Shown here: in pieces, positions 55,901-64,000 of the stretch
How the letters are laid out: each line of letters starts with the position of its first letter
How positions within the stretch are numbered: position 1 is the stretch's first letter
DNA from: Planctomycetaceae bacterium
Lineage (GTDB): Bacteria; Planctomycetota; Planctomycetia; Pirellulales; Pirellulaceae
Assembly: GCA_020638975.1 (NCBI GenBank)
Contig: JACKHN010000035.1
Span: 1-64,000, forward strand
Length of the DNA stretch: 64,000 bases
Direction of reading: 5' to 3'
Translations under genes and position numbers: made by a program
The notes under the pieces: generated by a model
Databases searched by the model: none
The model's input: only the letters and a program-made list of their open reading frames with translations
Told to the model about the DNA's origin: nothing

Positions 55901-58900
55901 CTGCGTCCCCTTCCGGGCCGGGACTGAACATGGAACTTGTATTCGCAAACAAGTTCAACGTATCTCCCGTCACACCAATCGGGTCACCACCGTCGATGAA
56001 GATCGGAACAGTACCGGGAGTCACATTGAAAGTGTCACTGCCTTGCTGTCCATCAACGGTCAACGCCTCGTGGTTGACGATATTGACCGGTACCAGGGCA
56101 CCCACGGTCACTAAGGTTGCCGAGACGCCAATTATTTCTCCGGCTTCAGTCGCTTCGACGATCACGGTGTCCGAGCCAGCGTTGCCGGCGGCCGTGTCAG
56201 CATCGACCGTAAACAGACCGATGCCCGTGCCGTTAACCACCGGGTGACCGTCCACCAGTACCGTGGCCGCGGCTGCCCCAGTGGGTAGCACACGAATTGT
56301 TTCGTTTGCGGCAGTCGCTTCCACCGTCAGATCCTGGCCTCCGGCGAGGATGTTGACCACTTCGATGCCTGAGAACGAGGCGTCGCGCGTGCCCGCCGAG
56401 CCTGCATCTTCAATATCGCCTGTCGATAGCTCTACGATGGTCGCACCCGCCGAACTGTAGTTCAACACGTCGCTGAAGGCCGAGCCCTCACCACCTTGTA
56501 CGATCACCGTCACGCCGTCGCGTGGCGACACGTCGATCGTGTCGTCACCATCCACCGTGGCAATCACCACACCCGTGATGGAAGCACCCAGTTGGATCAT
56601 CGTCACCGGCGTGCCGTCGATGGAATTGCTCAACTCGTGTGTGGCACCGTCGTAATCGACCTCGTCATCCAGGAACGTGCCTTGGAAGACGAAGTCGTCC
56701 TCTCCACCGCCGGTCACCGTCGCAAAGTCCCGCTCTGCGAAGGGGCTCATTCCCGCAAACGTGATCCTGGGCAGTGCGAACATTGCGTTATTCATCACGC
56801 CGAGTACTGTGCCCGTGTCCGGCGTATTTCCACTGAAGTACTCAAATAGATCCGAACCCGCCGTACCGTCGACGCCGAATGTATCTGTGTCGGCCAATTG
56901 GCCAACCAGTTCGATGTCTTCAATACCCGTGTATGTCACGTCACCAGCCGTGCCGGAATGCTCGACTCGTCCACCGCCTTGTGCGGTCGGCACCACGAAC
57001 AAATCGTCCACACCTGCGATGGAAACCACGGTCAGCGTATCGCTGCCGTTGGTCGACGACCCACCTTCGACCGTGAAGGCGACACCTGCACCTGCCAAAG
57101 CCGCATCGATGACGAAATCGTCGTCACCGTTCTTGCCTTGCAGCGTCAGACTGGTCGCGCTGGTGTACGTCACGATCGGACCGTCGTTAACCTGCACATC
57201 GACGACACCAACCGCCGTTCCCGTGGCCGTGATGTGGTCGTCGGCACCCGTGCCCATGATCGTCGCCGCACCTGCTGCGCCGCCGCTTAGATCCACCGTG
57301 ATCGCTTCGATCTCGTCAAAGCTGACCAGATCTCCGTTGACGTCAAAGCCGCCGGCATCGTTCTCGGGACCAGCCATGAATACCGGAACCGCGGCCGGAA
57401 CCAATACGAGCCGATCGCCCAGTGCGCCAATCGGATTCCCGCCGAGCACGGTGTAGTCCAACCCGGTAGCCATCGTCAGTGTGATCGTGTCGGTGCCGTC
57501 ACCGGCTGCGACCAACACCTGCTCGATGTCGTTCGCCGTAATGTCGTTGTTGCCAGCCGATAAGCCGCCCGTGATGTTGAAACTGGTCGCCGCAACATGC
57601 GTCGTCGTGATGGTGTCACCACCGGCGGTGCCGCTCACCAAGATCGTATCCGCATCCGCACCACCGCTCAGCGTGTTATTGCCGCCCCGACCATCCAGGA
57701 TGTCGTCGCCGGCACCGCCGTTGAGGGTCTGGTCATTGGCAGCGCCAATCAGCGTATCATTGCCACCATCACCGTTGGCCGTGTTGAACCAGCCGGTCAG
57801 TACGTCGGCTCCGGCACCGCCGTTGAGCGTGCTGGTGAGGACGTTTTGCACGCCGGTTGCCACGTCGATTGTGTCATCACCGTCGTTGCCGTTGATCGCC
57901 AGAGTATCGGTCACTTCCGCATTGCTCAAGTTCACGTTGTAGCTCAAGCCCTGAATGGCAACCGCACCTGCTGCCGGCGTCGTCACTTGCAGCGAGTCCG
58001 CGGTATTGCGAGCGTCTACCGTGACACCATCCACAGCAGCAGCATCCGCAGCACCCAGATTCAGCACTACGTTGACCGCTTCCGTGGTGAATAGATCTCG
58101 CACGGTGAACGTATCCGCGCCGCCCAAACCGTCCACAATAAAATCTTCGATGCCGTGGTTGTCGATCGTTACCGCGCCATTGAACACCGCGTTCAGATGC
58201 GTTGGCGTGCCGCCCGGACGCAATTCAAACGTCTCGGCCACCGGCGTGCCACCGTTCAGATCGCCGAAGAAGCGGAAGATGTCTGCGCCGTCGTCGCCGC
58301 CGTTGTTCACGTCGGCTCCGTCGCCCGCTTCCCACACGAAGTTGTCGAAGCCCGCGCCGCCGAAGTTAAAGTCCTGTCCCGGATCGTCCGCCACGTCGTC
58401 TGCCGTCAGCGACGGATTGCCGAAGATGTCGTTGCCGTCTTCGCCATACTGCGTGTCGTTGCCAAGTCCACCCATCAGGATGTCGTTGCCCGCACCACCG
58501 TAGATGATGTCGGCCAGGTCCGAACCTCGAATCGTATCGTTGCCGTCACCACCATAGATCTCGACGCGTGTGGTGCTATTGAAGCCCGTCAGGTTGATGT
58601 TGTCATCGCCGCCCAGACCGTGGACGTCCAACTCTTCGATGCTGGTCCCGATCGTGACCGTGCTGCCATCCACTGTGATCGTGGATGCCGTGGCCGTGAC
58701 CGTATCTGCGGCCTCGTCGCCCAGCACGTCGACCACGTCATCGCCCGCACCGCCATTGAACGTAATACTGGCCGCATTGTTGTAGGAGAAGGAAACACCG
58801 CTGGACAAGTTGTGCGTGAAGCGACCGTTCATCCCTGCACCCAAAGGCGTCACGCTGAACAGATCGTTATCCGCTGTCCCGACGACAGTCAATGCGCCCG

Positions 58901-61900
58901 CACCCGCGTTTATGTTCACGCTCTCGATGCCCGTGTAGGACACCGGTTGCAAGACGCCTTCCGTGATCGTGCTGGTCGTCAAGTCCAGCGTCACCGCGCC
59001 GCCCGTGCCGTTGAAGTTCAGCACGTCGCTGCCGGAACCAGGATTACTGCCTTGCACCACCACCACCACGCTGTCATCCGGCGTGATGTTGAACGTATCG
59101 TTGCCGTCCAGACCAGCAAGCAACAGATCGCCCATCGACGCACCCAAGGCAATCGTGTTGATCAAGTTGCCGTCGATGCTGTTGGTCAGTCCGCCAGCGC
59201 CGTTGTAGGCGATCCCGTCATCCAGCGAAGTCCCGAAGAACAGGAAGTTGTCGCCTTCGCCAGCCACCGCCGAACCAAACGTACGAGCCACAGCAGGATG
59301 CATCCCGCTGAACGTAATCGTGGGCAGCGTGAACGGTCCCCCAACGGCACCTGCGATATCCATCGTGCCTTGCACTTCGCCCTCGTCGGGCGTCAAGGCG
59401 CTGAAGTACTCGAACAGATCTTCGCCCGTCGTGCCGGTGATCGCGAACGTCTCGACGTCAGCCAATTGGCCGACCAGTTCCAGGTCTTCGATGCCCGTGT
59501 AACCAACGTTCCCAGCCGCACCCGAGTGCGAAATCGTCCCCGCACCTTGAGCTGTTGGAGCCAGCGACAGATTATCCGCACCGGCAACCGAGACCACGGT
59601 CAGCGTGTCGCTGCCATTCGTCGAAGAACCGCCTTCCACCGTAAATGCTACGCCCGCACCTGCCAAAGCCGCGTCGATGACGAAATCGTCGTCACCGTTC
59701 TTGCCTTGCAGCGTCAGACTGGTCGCGCTGGTGTACGTCACGATCGGACCGTCGTTAACCTGCACATCGACGACACCAACCGCCGTTCCCGTGGCCGTGA
59801 TGTGGTCGTCGGCGCCCGTACCCATCACTATGACAGCGCCGGCAAACGTTACGCCCGCTGCCTCGATGTGGTCAAAGCTGACCGGAGCACCACCAATCGC
59901 CGTGAAACTACCCTCATCGCCCTCGGGGCCCGGTGTAAAGGTGGGAGACGCAACGGGCGTCAAATTCAGCCTATCGCCTGTACCGACCGGATCACCGCCA
60001 TCGATAAAGATCGGAATTGTCGCCGATTGGAACACGTTGAACGTGTCGTTGCCAGCACCTCCATTGACGGTTAACGACTGAATATCCACCAAGTTGACCG
60101 GCAAACGTCCGCCAACGACCACATTCGGAGCGGTGTCGGGGTTAATGCCAATGGTCTCGTCGGCGTCGGTACCGAGCACCGTCAGCGAATTGGGACGTCC
60201 AGGACCATCGTTACCATCCACCGAGATGCCGTCGGTATTCACATTGTTCGCTTGCAAGACCGTGCTCGTACCGGCAATGGATACTTCCGCACCCATCGCA
60301 TCATTCGGACGCACCGTAAAGGCATCTTCATCATTCGCGTTGCCTTCGACGCGGACGTCGTTACCGCCGGCTTCGATCACCAGTCGCTCAATACCGGAAT
60401 AAACTACGTCTGGGTTACCGGTAATCCCCAAATCGTTGATGTTGTCGGCCGTCAGCCGGGCCCGAACTTCGCCGGTCGCATTGAAAGTCAGCGTGTCGCT
60501 ACCGGAATCGGGTTGGCCGCCGCGGACGTCGAGCAGCACGTTGGATTCGCCGGTGACCGTGATATTATCCGCACCGTCATTGCTTTGAATGATCAGTGTG
60601 TTCGTCGAACCGGCTGCGATGCCACTGTTCGCGGTACCGATATCAAGTCGCGCGATTACCACTGCACCCTGGCCGTTGGTCAAGTCGCTGGACCCATCGT
60701 AGACGATCGTGTCGTCGCTGTCGGTGGCCACAAACAGGAAGACGTCGGCACCGCCTTGCGCACCGTGCACGTTGAAGGCACGAACGACTCCGGGGTTCAT
60801 ATTCGCAAAGCTAATTTCAGGCAGAGTGACTCCCGCACCCACGCCCAGGTTCATCGTCCCCAGAACGTGCCCCGAGTCGACCGTATCACCGCTGAAGTAT
60901 TCAAAGGTATCGTTGCCGGCTGTGCCGTCGACACCGAACGAGTCACCTTCCGATAGCTGGCCCACCAAGTTGATGTGTTCCGTGCCGGTGTAAACAACGT
61001 CAGGCAAATTATCGGCAGTGTAATCGACCGTTCCGGCACCCTGAGTAACGGCACTCGGACGAACGACCATCACGTCATTGCTGCCCGTTTGGGAATTTAC
61101 GGTCAACGTATCGCTGGCGGTCGGATCGCCCAAGTTGACCGTAATCGTGCTTGTCGCCGCAGTCATGCCTGCAGGCACGGTCGAGTTATTGATGTGTACC
61201 GTGTCGTCACCGGCACCGGTGTTGATAAACAGGTTCGTCTTATTGTTAAACTCAAGGGTCTCGAAGCTGTCCACCGACACGAGGCCTGTCGCGCCCGTGA
61301 AGATGCCACCGGCTGGACCCGCTGCGTAGCTAATGGTGTTGTTGCCAGGCGTGCCGTTGACCGTCAGGTTGGTCGCCGTCACGTTGTCTTGGACAGGCTC
61401 GAGTCCCGTAAAGGTGATCGACATCTGCGTATTGCCACCTGTCGTATAGAGCAGTTGCCCTTCGCTGTTGCCAGGGCCAGGCGTATAGGTGGCGTTGTCG
61501 GCTGTACCAGTGACTTGGAGTAGATCAAAGCCACTGCCGCCAACGACATGAATTGCCGGTGCAATCGCCGCGGTCCCGTCGACTTGGAAGGTGTCATTCC
61601 CACCCAAACCATCGACGACGATCGTGGCGATATCGGTGTAGTTCAGCGCGGGGCCGCCGGTCTGATCCACCACCGTCGTGCTCGTCACGGAGAAGTTATT
61701 GTCGGCACCCGTTCCACGTACTTCCAAAGTGTCACGAGTGGCCCCAGTTGCGGTTCCAGCGGCTGCGCCCGCGATATTGAAGGTCGCACTAGGGAGTGCG
61801 AACGGAGAAACCACGAAGCGATCAACGCTATCGCTGTTGTTCAGGAAAGTGAGCGTGCCAACCGAGCCGATCGAGATCGGAGCTCGATTGTCGATGGCAA

Positions 61901-64000
61901 CACGCGTCGATGGAGCACCAAGCCCAACGGGTTCCCCGGCTCCGATCGACCAGACGTTATCGGCACCGTCGTCAGCGACTTGAACACTGTCCGCGATTCC
62001 GCCCCCGTCGATCTGGACCGCTTCAACACCCTGGTATTCGATCGAGGTCCCCGTTGCATTTTGGACGATAAAGCCGTTCTTCTCGCCTGGAATATTGAAC
62101 GAGGGACCGACTTCGAGCAGCAACCCGACAACCGCTGTCAGCCGGCCAACACTGGCACCGCTACCATCGATAAACAAAGTATCGTCGCTGCCACTGCCCA
62201 GGACGCTGACCGGAAGACCAACATCCGGAGCCACACTGAAGCGATCACTGCCGGAACGACCGTCCAAAGTTACCGCAGCAATATTCGCCGTCAAGTTGAC
62301 GTTCACGTGGTCAACGGTCGGAACAAATGGGTCGAGACCGGTGCGTAGATCGACGGCAAGTCCGCCAGCACCCAGGTCACCCAACCGCAAGTTCTCGTCG
62401 CCATCGCCGCCTTGCATGACGAAGGTGTTGGTACCGCCTTGGCCATCGACATTGATCGTAGCGCCGGTGCCAAGGTTCTGGTAAGACAAGCCCAGCAACG
62501 AATCAATCGCAAACGCACCCGCATCTGCAGCCACACCGGATCTGTGTGTGATCACGTTGCCGTCGGTCGTGCCGTTGAAGATCAACGTATCATCGCCACC
62601 CAGACCGTCGAGAACCAATGCTTCCGCACCCGTTAACGTGTAATTGGTGGTGACACCATTGGAGAGCACGCTCAGCGCGTTCGTGCCCGCCGTGAACGTG
62701 AAGGTATCCGCACCGGTGGTCCCGAAGATGGTCAACGCATCGTTCGTGGAACCCGCTGCTGCCAACGCAATGGCAGTCACATTCCAGCCAGCGGCATTCG
62801 GCGGCGCGACCGAGATGTCGTCATTCCCTGCACCCGCCTGGACACTGATCGTACTGTCTGTCGAGCCGACGTTGCTGACAGTCACCAAAGCTTGGGCGTT
62901 GACGCTTGCCGTATAAGACGCGGTTCCCGTGCCTGCAACCGCAATCACGTCATCGTCGTTCGTGCCATTCAGCGTCAGGCTATCGGTTCCCGTTCCGCCA
63001 CCACCATCGATGTTGATCGCGGAAGTGCCGGAGAAATTGATGTTGGTCGGTGCCGCGGCCGAACTGACCTGTGCCGTAGCAATGCCAGCGTCATTGCTCG
63101 CGCCGGGCGTCACACTGTAGGCATCCCCAGCGTCGCGGGTGCCCCGCAGATCAAGCGCATTGCTGCCGTTGCCGCCGTCCACATTCACCGTCAGCGAACC
63201 ATCATCGCGTCCGACGATGCTGACAACGTCATCGCCGGAGAGCATTTCGAAATTGATCGTGTTGAAATTCGTGAAGTTCTGCAGGTTGTAGAGCGAGTTT
63301 CCGAGGATGCCTGGCAGGTCGAGGAGTTCGGCATTCGTCGGACGCGCGGGGGGCGCTGGCGTGCCCGCATCGTAGACCCGAACCATCGGCGCGGCAGCCG
63401 TGCCGGCAGCACGGAAGTCTGCGATCACATCTTCGTTGCCGCTTGTACTGGGGCTGGCTGGATCGGTGCCACGCAATGTCAGCGTATCGGTATCGCCCAC
63501 GGTGCCCGCCGGGCTGCTGCCGTTAACGATCACGTTGCTGTTCAGTTGATAGTTGACCACCGCGATCGGTGTGCCGGTCGCTGAGTTCGTCGAAAATACC
63601 TGGCCGTTGGTTGGCCCGGATGGTTGAACGACAATGTCTTCACTGACGCCCACGACGCCGTTGAAGATCAACAGATCGATCGCGACGCCCGTCACGCCGC
63701 CATCACCAGCCGCACTGTCATCGCCTTCGTTAAAGTACGTTTCCACACCCCAGCCCAGCGGCGTGTTGTCGGCCCAGGCGGTGATATCCAGCACATCGAC
63801 GCCGGTGCTCACCTCCACCGGAATTGCGTTGTTGAAGGCATCGTAGCCGTTGTTGCCCATCGTCGTGTCGATCTCGCCACCGCTGACGTTCAGTCGCGTC
63901 ACATTGTTGATGTGAATTGGCGGGCTGAGACTGACCGTGCCCGCATCCGGATCCCAGTTACCGCCAAGTTCAAGTTGCAGTTCGTTGGCGCCATCGGCAT
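52968..64000 (-). CDS. Giant secreted repeat protein, upstream part (open at window edge)
   Basis: About 3,676 residues. The frame is open to base 64000, so the apparent GTG start at 63902 is internal; the N-terminus and signal peptide lie outside. The visible upstream end (ELQLELGGNWDPDAG, then LNVSGG) is followed by repeats of the same kinds as downstream: GDDTLIFNGTTDGN, FSVAPDVGLPVSVLG, PTFTPGPEGDEGSF, LQGKNGDDDFVIDAALAG. Two RTX-like stretches with GGxGxD turns occur near 57630-57880 and 58421-58566. In phase with the part at 33899-50466 once 2,926 bp are removed, it forms one protein of at least 9,057 residues. Function: probable surface or matrix adhesin-like fibre, inferred from composition only. 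Confidence 0.85.
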   Translation of the reverse strand, partial: ADGANELQLELGGNWDPDAGTVSLSPPIHINNVTRLNVSGGEIDTTMGNNGYDAFNNAIPVEVSTGVDVLDITAWADNTPLGWGVETYFNEGDDSAAGDGGVTGVAIDLLIFNGVVGVSEDIVVQPSGPTNGQVFSTNSATGTPIAVVNYQLNSNVIVNGSSPAGTVGDTDTLTLRGTDPASPSTSGNEDVIADFRAAGTAAAPMVRVYDAGTPAPPARPTNAELLDLPGILGNSLYNLQNFTNFNTINFEMLSGDDVVSIVGRDDGSLTVNVDGGNGSNALDLRGTRDAGDAYSVTPGASNDAGIATAQVSSAAAPTNINFSGTSAINIDGGGGTGTDSLTLNGTNDDDVIAVAGTGTASYTASVNAQALVTVSNVGSTDSTISVQAGAGNDDISVAPPNAAGWNVTAIALAAAGSTNDALTIFGTTGADTFTFTAGTNALSVLSNGVTTNYTLTGAEALVLDGLGGDDTLIFNGTTDGNVITHRSGVAADAGAFAIDSLLGLSYQNLGTGATINVDGQGGTNTFVMQGGDGDENLRLGDLGAGGLAVDLRTGLDPFVPTVDHVNVNLTANIAAVTLDGRSGSDRFSVAPDVGLPVSVLGSGSDDTLFIDGSGASVGRLTAVVGLLLEVGPSFNIPGEKNGFIVQNATGTSIEYQGVEAVQIDGGGIADSVQVADDGADNVWSIGAGEPVGLGAPSTRVAIDNRAPISIGSVGTLTFLNNSDSVDRFVVSPFALPSATFNIAGAAAGTATGATRDTLEVRGTGADNNFSVTSTTVVDQTGGPALNYTDIATIVVDGLGGNDTFQVDGTAAIAPAIHVVGGSGFDLLQVTGTADNATYTPGPGNSEGQLLYTTGGNTQMSITFTGLEPVQDNVTATNLTVNGTPGNNTISYAAGPAGGIFTGATGLVSVDSFETLEFNNKTNLFINTGAGDDTVHINNSTVPAGMTAATSTITVNLGDPTASDTLTVNSQTGSNDVMVVRPSAVTQGAGTVDYTADNLPDVVYTGTEHINLVGQLSEGDSFGVDGTAGNDTFEYFSGDTVDSGHVLGTMNLGVGAGVTLPEISFANMNPGVVRAFNVHGAQGGADVFLFVATDSDDTIVYDGSSDLTNGQGAVVIARLDIGTANSGIAAGSTNTLIIQSNDGADNITVTGESNVLLDVRGGQPDSGSDTLTFNATGEVRARLTADNINDLGITGNPDVVYSGIERLVIEAGGNDVRVEGNANDEDAFTVRPNDAMGAEVSIAGTSTVLQANNVNTDGISVDGNDGPGRPNSLTVLGTDADETIGINPDTAPNVVVGGRLPVNLVDIQSLTVNGGAGNDTFNVFQSATIPIFIDGGDPVGTGDRLNLTPVASPTFTPGPEGDEGSFTAIGGAPVSFDHIEAAGVTFAGAVIVMGTGADDHITATGTAVGVVDVQVNDGPIVTYTSATSLTLQGKNGDDDFVIDAALAGAGVAFTVEGGSSTNGSDTLTVVSVAGADNLSLAPTAQGAGTISHSGAAGNVGYTGIEDLELVGQLADVETFAITGTTGEDLFEYFSALTPDEGEVQGTMDIAGAVGGPFTLPTITFSGMHPAVARTFGSAVAGEGDNFLFFGTSLDDGIAYNGAGGLTNSIDGNLINTIALGASMGDLLLAGLDGNDTFNITPDDSVVVVVQGSNPGSGSDVLNFNGTGGAVTLDLTTSTITEGVLQPVSYTGIESVNINAGAGALTVVGTADNDLFSVTPLGAGMNGRFTHNLSSGVSFSYNNAASITFNGGAGDDVVDVLGDEAADTVTATASTITVDGSTVTIGTSIEELDVHGLGGDDNINLTGFNSTTRVEIYGGDGNDTIRGSDLADIIYGGAGNDILMGGLGNDTQYGEDGNDIFGNPSLTADDVADDPGQDFNFGGAGFDNFVWEAGDGADVNNGGDDGADIFRFFGDLNGGTPVAETFELRPGGTPTHLNAVFNGAVTIDNHGIEDFIVDGLGGADTFTVRDLFTTEAVNVVLNLGAADAAAVDGVTVDARNTADSLQVTTPAAGAVAIQGLSYNVNLSNAEVTDTLAINGNDGDDTIDVATGVQNVLTSTLNGGAGADVLTGWFNTANGDGGNDTLIGAANDQTLNGGAGDDILDGRGGNNTLSGGADADTILVSGTAGGDTITTTHVAATSFNITGGLSAGNNDITANDIEQVLVAAGDGTDTITLTMATGLDYTVLGGNPIGALGDRLVLVPAAVPVFMAGPENDAGGFDVNGDLVSFDEIEAITVDLSGGAAGAATIMGTGADDHITATGTAVGVVDVQVNDGPIVTYTSATSLTLQGKNGDDDFVIDAALAGAGVAFTVEGGSSTNGSDTLTVVSIAGVDDLFVVPTAQGGGRVEHSGTAGDVTYTGIEDIELVGQLADTDTFGVDGTAGSDLFEYFSGNTPDTGTVLGVMNNAMFALPRITFAGMSPFAERDFATVTGGGEDDFVFQGTFLDDEVDYDGATHELSNSIDGTPVTMIQLGASITGVVIATVDGDDTIDVSPRDGVTVIVQGGEGSAFSDVLNYSSAGATIVELSTGDIEDAGSAGTRDASFSGIEVVNILAGGQDLTVEATAANETIRVLPTGAAAATVLVDGHPVVNGTGIGLFTVDADTAAGNAGSDTVIVEATEAGEIIGVSATLVTVGALVPVNIVNHEALTVDGQQGSDTFNVTPGTVPIFIDGGDPIGVTGDTLNLFANTSSMFSPGPEGDAGGFDIDGAPTVSYDHIEAITVTDLVGNDLVATVMGTHGDDDITAQGVAANSVDVWVNDGPRVRYVGVATVNLQGKNGDDDFDIDIEVSALGVTFGIDGGSPAVSGDIVTVTGVSGLTNDNALWVPTANTPDDGTFTVGGQTINILGVERLIYDGEGEDEVLTVQGTATADRFTHTPGAARDAGRVTIDNGANTLLGITYENLGLAAAAEIQINGAGGNDTLVAYGTNDSDVIGIAFPADGQADITLTSGLGNHVLLQSINSVENYEIRSLEGDDDVNVAAPVRNALSVFAGGPGAGSDTLNLTAEAAAVNAVRIAQTAAASDDQSITGLGAAAITSNGVELITLTGQGGDDTLDVALGAGDDTARIARGNGADVVTSSSLPTIEFTGLSGFDIEGQGGSDVVTFATRNLAGATLTAYTFTGDASDTLTIEGADGAADNYTMSEPAAGMVQVDDGNGGVRVTGTGMGRVQVNTLGGDDSLTVAIGAGNFIDALIGYDGGTGSDTLTVTGTAVTDATYNPGPAITEGRLTHDTQTIDFANLEPVIDLTVATNLTVNATDANNVIDYRARAANGLVSIDGFETIEFASKTNVILNGGAGADAFHVAASTAGFTGTLFINGDSPVVNGDTLTVTGAGGAAVTVAHAAGTVTGAGPTLIDYGTIEHLTVNAGAATELAFTGATNYTVNPGEEADQGEVLSSGVPVSFDGFGAASTIDLVGSGIVTTTINGTNANDRFEVNNGVATQNDVRILGRATVEILDGSAVTLNAGEGDDLFVVDGQNGLATLNVNGGDGDDDDTLDANTPAGAVTVDLELRQVTGFGATINYTGLQTVDVDAAGNTLTINATDGDDTVEVTPLTSSTGVLTANGVDPVVLYNATTDALTVALEGGQDRLIVHGNSASETITVSGTAVIASGQTVNFNTAEALTVNGHEGSDTFNVTPGTVPIFIDGGDPIGVTGDTLNLFANTSSMFSPGGRDAGWL
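52998..55922 (-). repeat. Intact 2,925-bp unit (975 codons) of the giant gene
   Basis: Exact multiple of three and fully open. It runs between two nearly identical stretches (PGPEGDAGGFDIDGAPTVSY region), each starting at the sequence gactgaacatgg on the plus strand (50072, 52998, 55923). Its length equals the natural super-repeat spacing of the protein, seen as recurrences of the IPIFIDGGDPIG motif near 39370, 42590, 45655, 48735, 50130, 53055, 55985 and 59995. Confidence 0.8.
57106..57245 (-). repeat. 140-bp exact internal repeat, copy 1
   Basis: Identical over 140 bp to 59674-59813, offset 2,568 bp (856 codons, in phase). It encodes DGPIVTYTSATSLTLQGKNG and neighbours. The flanks differ, which points to gene conversion or recent exchange between super-repeats. 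Confidence 0.7.
57625..57880 (-). other. RTX-like Gly/Asp turn array 1
   Basis: Encodes STLNGGAGADVLTG, NGDGGNDTLIGAAND, NGGAGDDILDGRGGNNTLSG: nonapeptide-type turns GGxGxDxL as in haemolysin-type calcium-binding proteins. Probable Ca2+-dependent parallel beta-roll. Confidence 0.75.
58421..58566 (-). other. RTX-like Gly/Asp turn array 2
   Basis: Encodes VEIYGGDGNDTIRGSD, IIYGGAGNDILMGGLGNDTQ, YGEDGNDIFGNPS. These are good matches to the haemolysin-type repeat, followed by a segment (NFGGAGFDNFVWEAGDG) of similar style. Confidence 0.8.
59674..59813 (-). repeat. 140-bp exact internal repeat, copy 2
   Basis: Partner of 57106-57245; see there. Beyond the identical core the similarity continues at a lower level on both sides. 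Confidence 0.7.

Noticed and set aside
50072..55922. CRISPR or satellite explanation for the tandem repeats
   Set aside because: Units are long, coding and in phase with protein super-repeats; there are no short direct repeats with unique spacers.
63902..63904. GTG as the start of the giant gene
   Set aside because: The frame stays open for 32 more codons to the window edge with similar composition, and no signal peptide follows the GTG.

Overview
The window looks like a chromosomal segment of a Planctomycetota bacterium, probably a Pirellulaceae relative. This is inferred from its mix of Gram-negative envelope genes (two RND tripartite pumps, TolC proteins, a phosphate-selective-type porin, TatA), a giant secreted repeat protein ending in a dockerin-like domain, an ExbB/ExbD locus with a squalene-cyclase-like partner, and a tRNA gene without encoded CCA. 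No ribosomal RNA or marker gene allows a firmer placement.

Layout. 1-347 is the 3' end of an ABC-type permease. 630-7653 (minus) is a heavy-metal efflux operon reading TolC-type protein, small His/Cys-rich lipoprotein, His-rich adaptor, CusA/CzcA-type pump. 8295-9959 (plus) carries a YeiH-family transporter and a small membrane protein. 9966-16384 is a second RND system: adaptor and pump on minus, TolC-type lipoprotein divergent on plus. 16729-18859 holds a porin and a Cys-rich secreted protein. 18877-20136 (minus) is an amidohydrolase. 20289-24023 (plus) is a tight methyltransferase / GT2 / GT-C-like cassette, probably for lipid-linked sugars.

24327-30820 is the most interesting functional unit: an exported TPR-type protein, ExbB, ExbD, and a membrane protein whose second TM segment has the TonB-type SxxxH motif. 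In that protein a Pro/Ala/Glu-rich linker leads to a terpenoid-cyclase-like alpha/alpha toroid instead of the TonB C-terminal domain. I propose that it replaces TonB in a proton-motive-force-driven envelope machine. It is followed by two TatA-type genes, tRNA-Val(CAC), a PAP2 phosphatase and a small exported protein.

33899 to the window end (minus) is one giant gene for a secreted repeat protein, interrupted once. A 2,925-bp unit (exactly 975 codons, 52998-55922) is followed on the low-coordinate side by a near-copy (50072-52997) that carries at least ten indels, most of which break the frame. Removing 2,926 bp restores one continuous frame of at least 9,057 residues, still open at the window edge. 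The damaged copy is either an assembly artefact or a very recent duplication. The protein is built of roughly 1,000-residue super-repeats, with RTX-like stretches, a PPC-like domain, Ig-like and FG-GAP-like segments, a dockerin pair and an acidic tail.

Intergenic space holds palindromic mobile-element-like repeats: a family with terminal inverted repeats and 10-11 bp flanking direct repeats (two copies plus a remnant, one copy carrying a nested 166-bp element), a palindrome inserted in frame in an RND gene, and a repeat pair that brackets the PAP2 gene.
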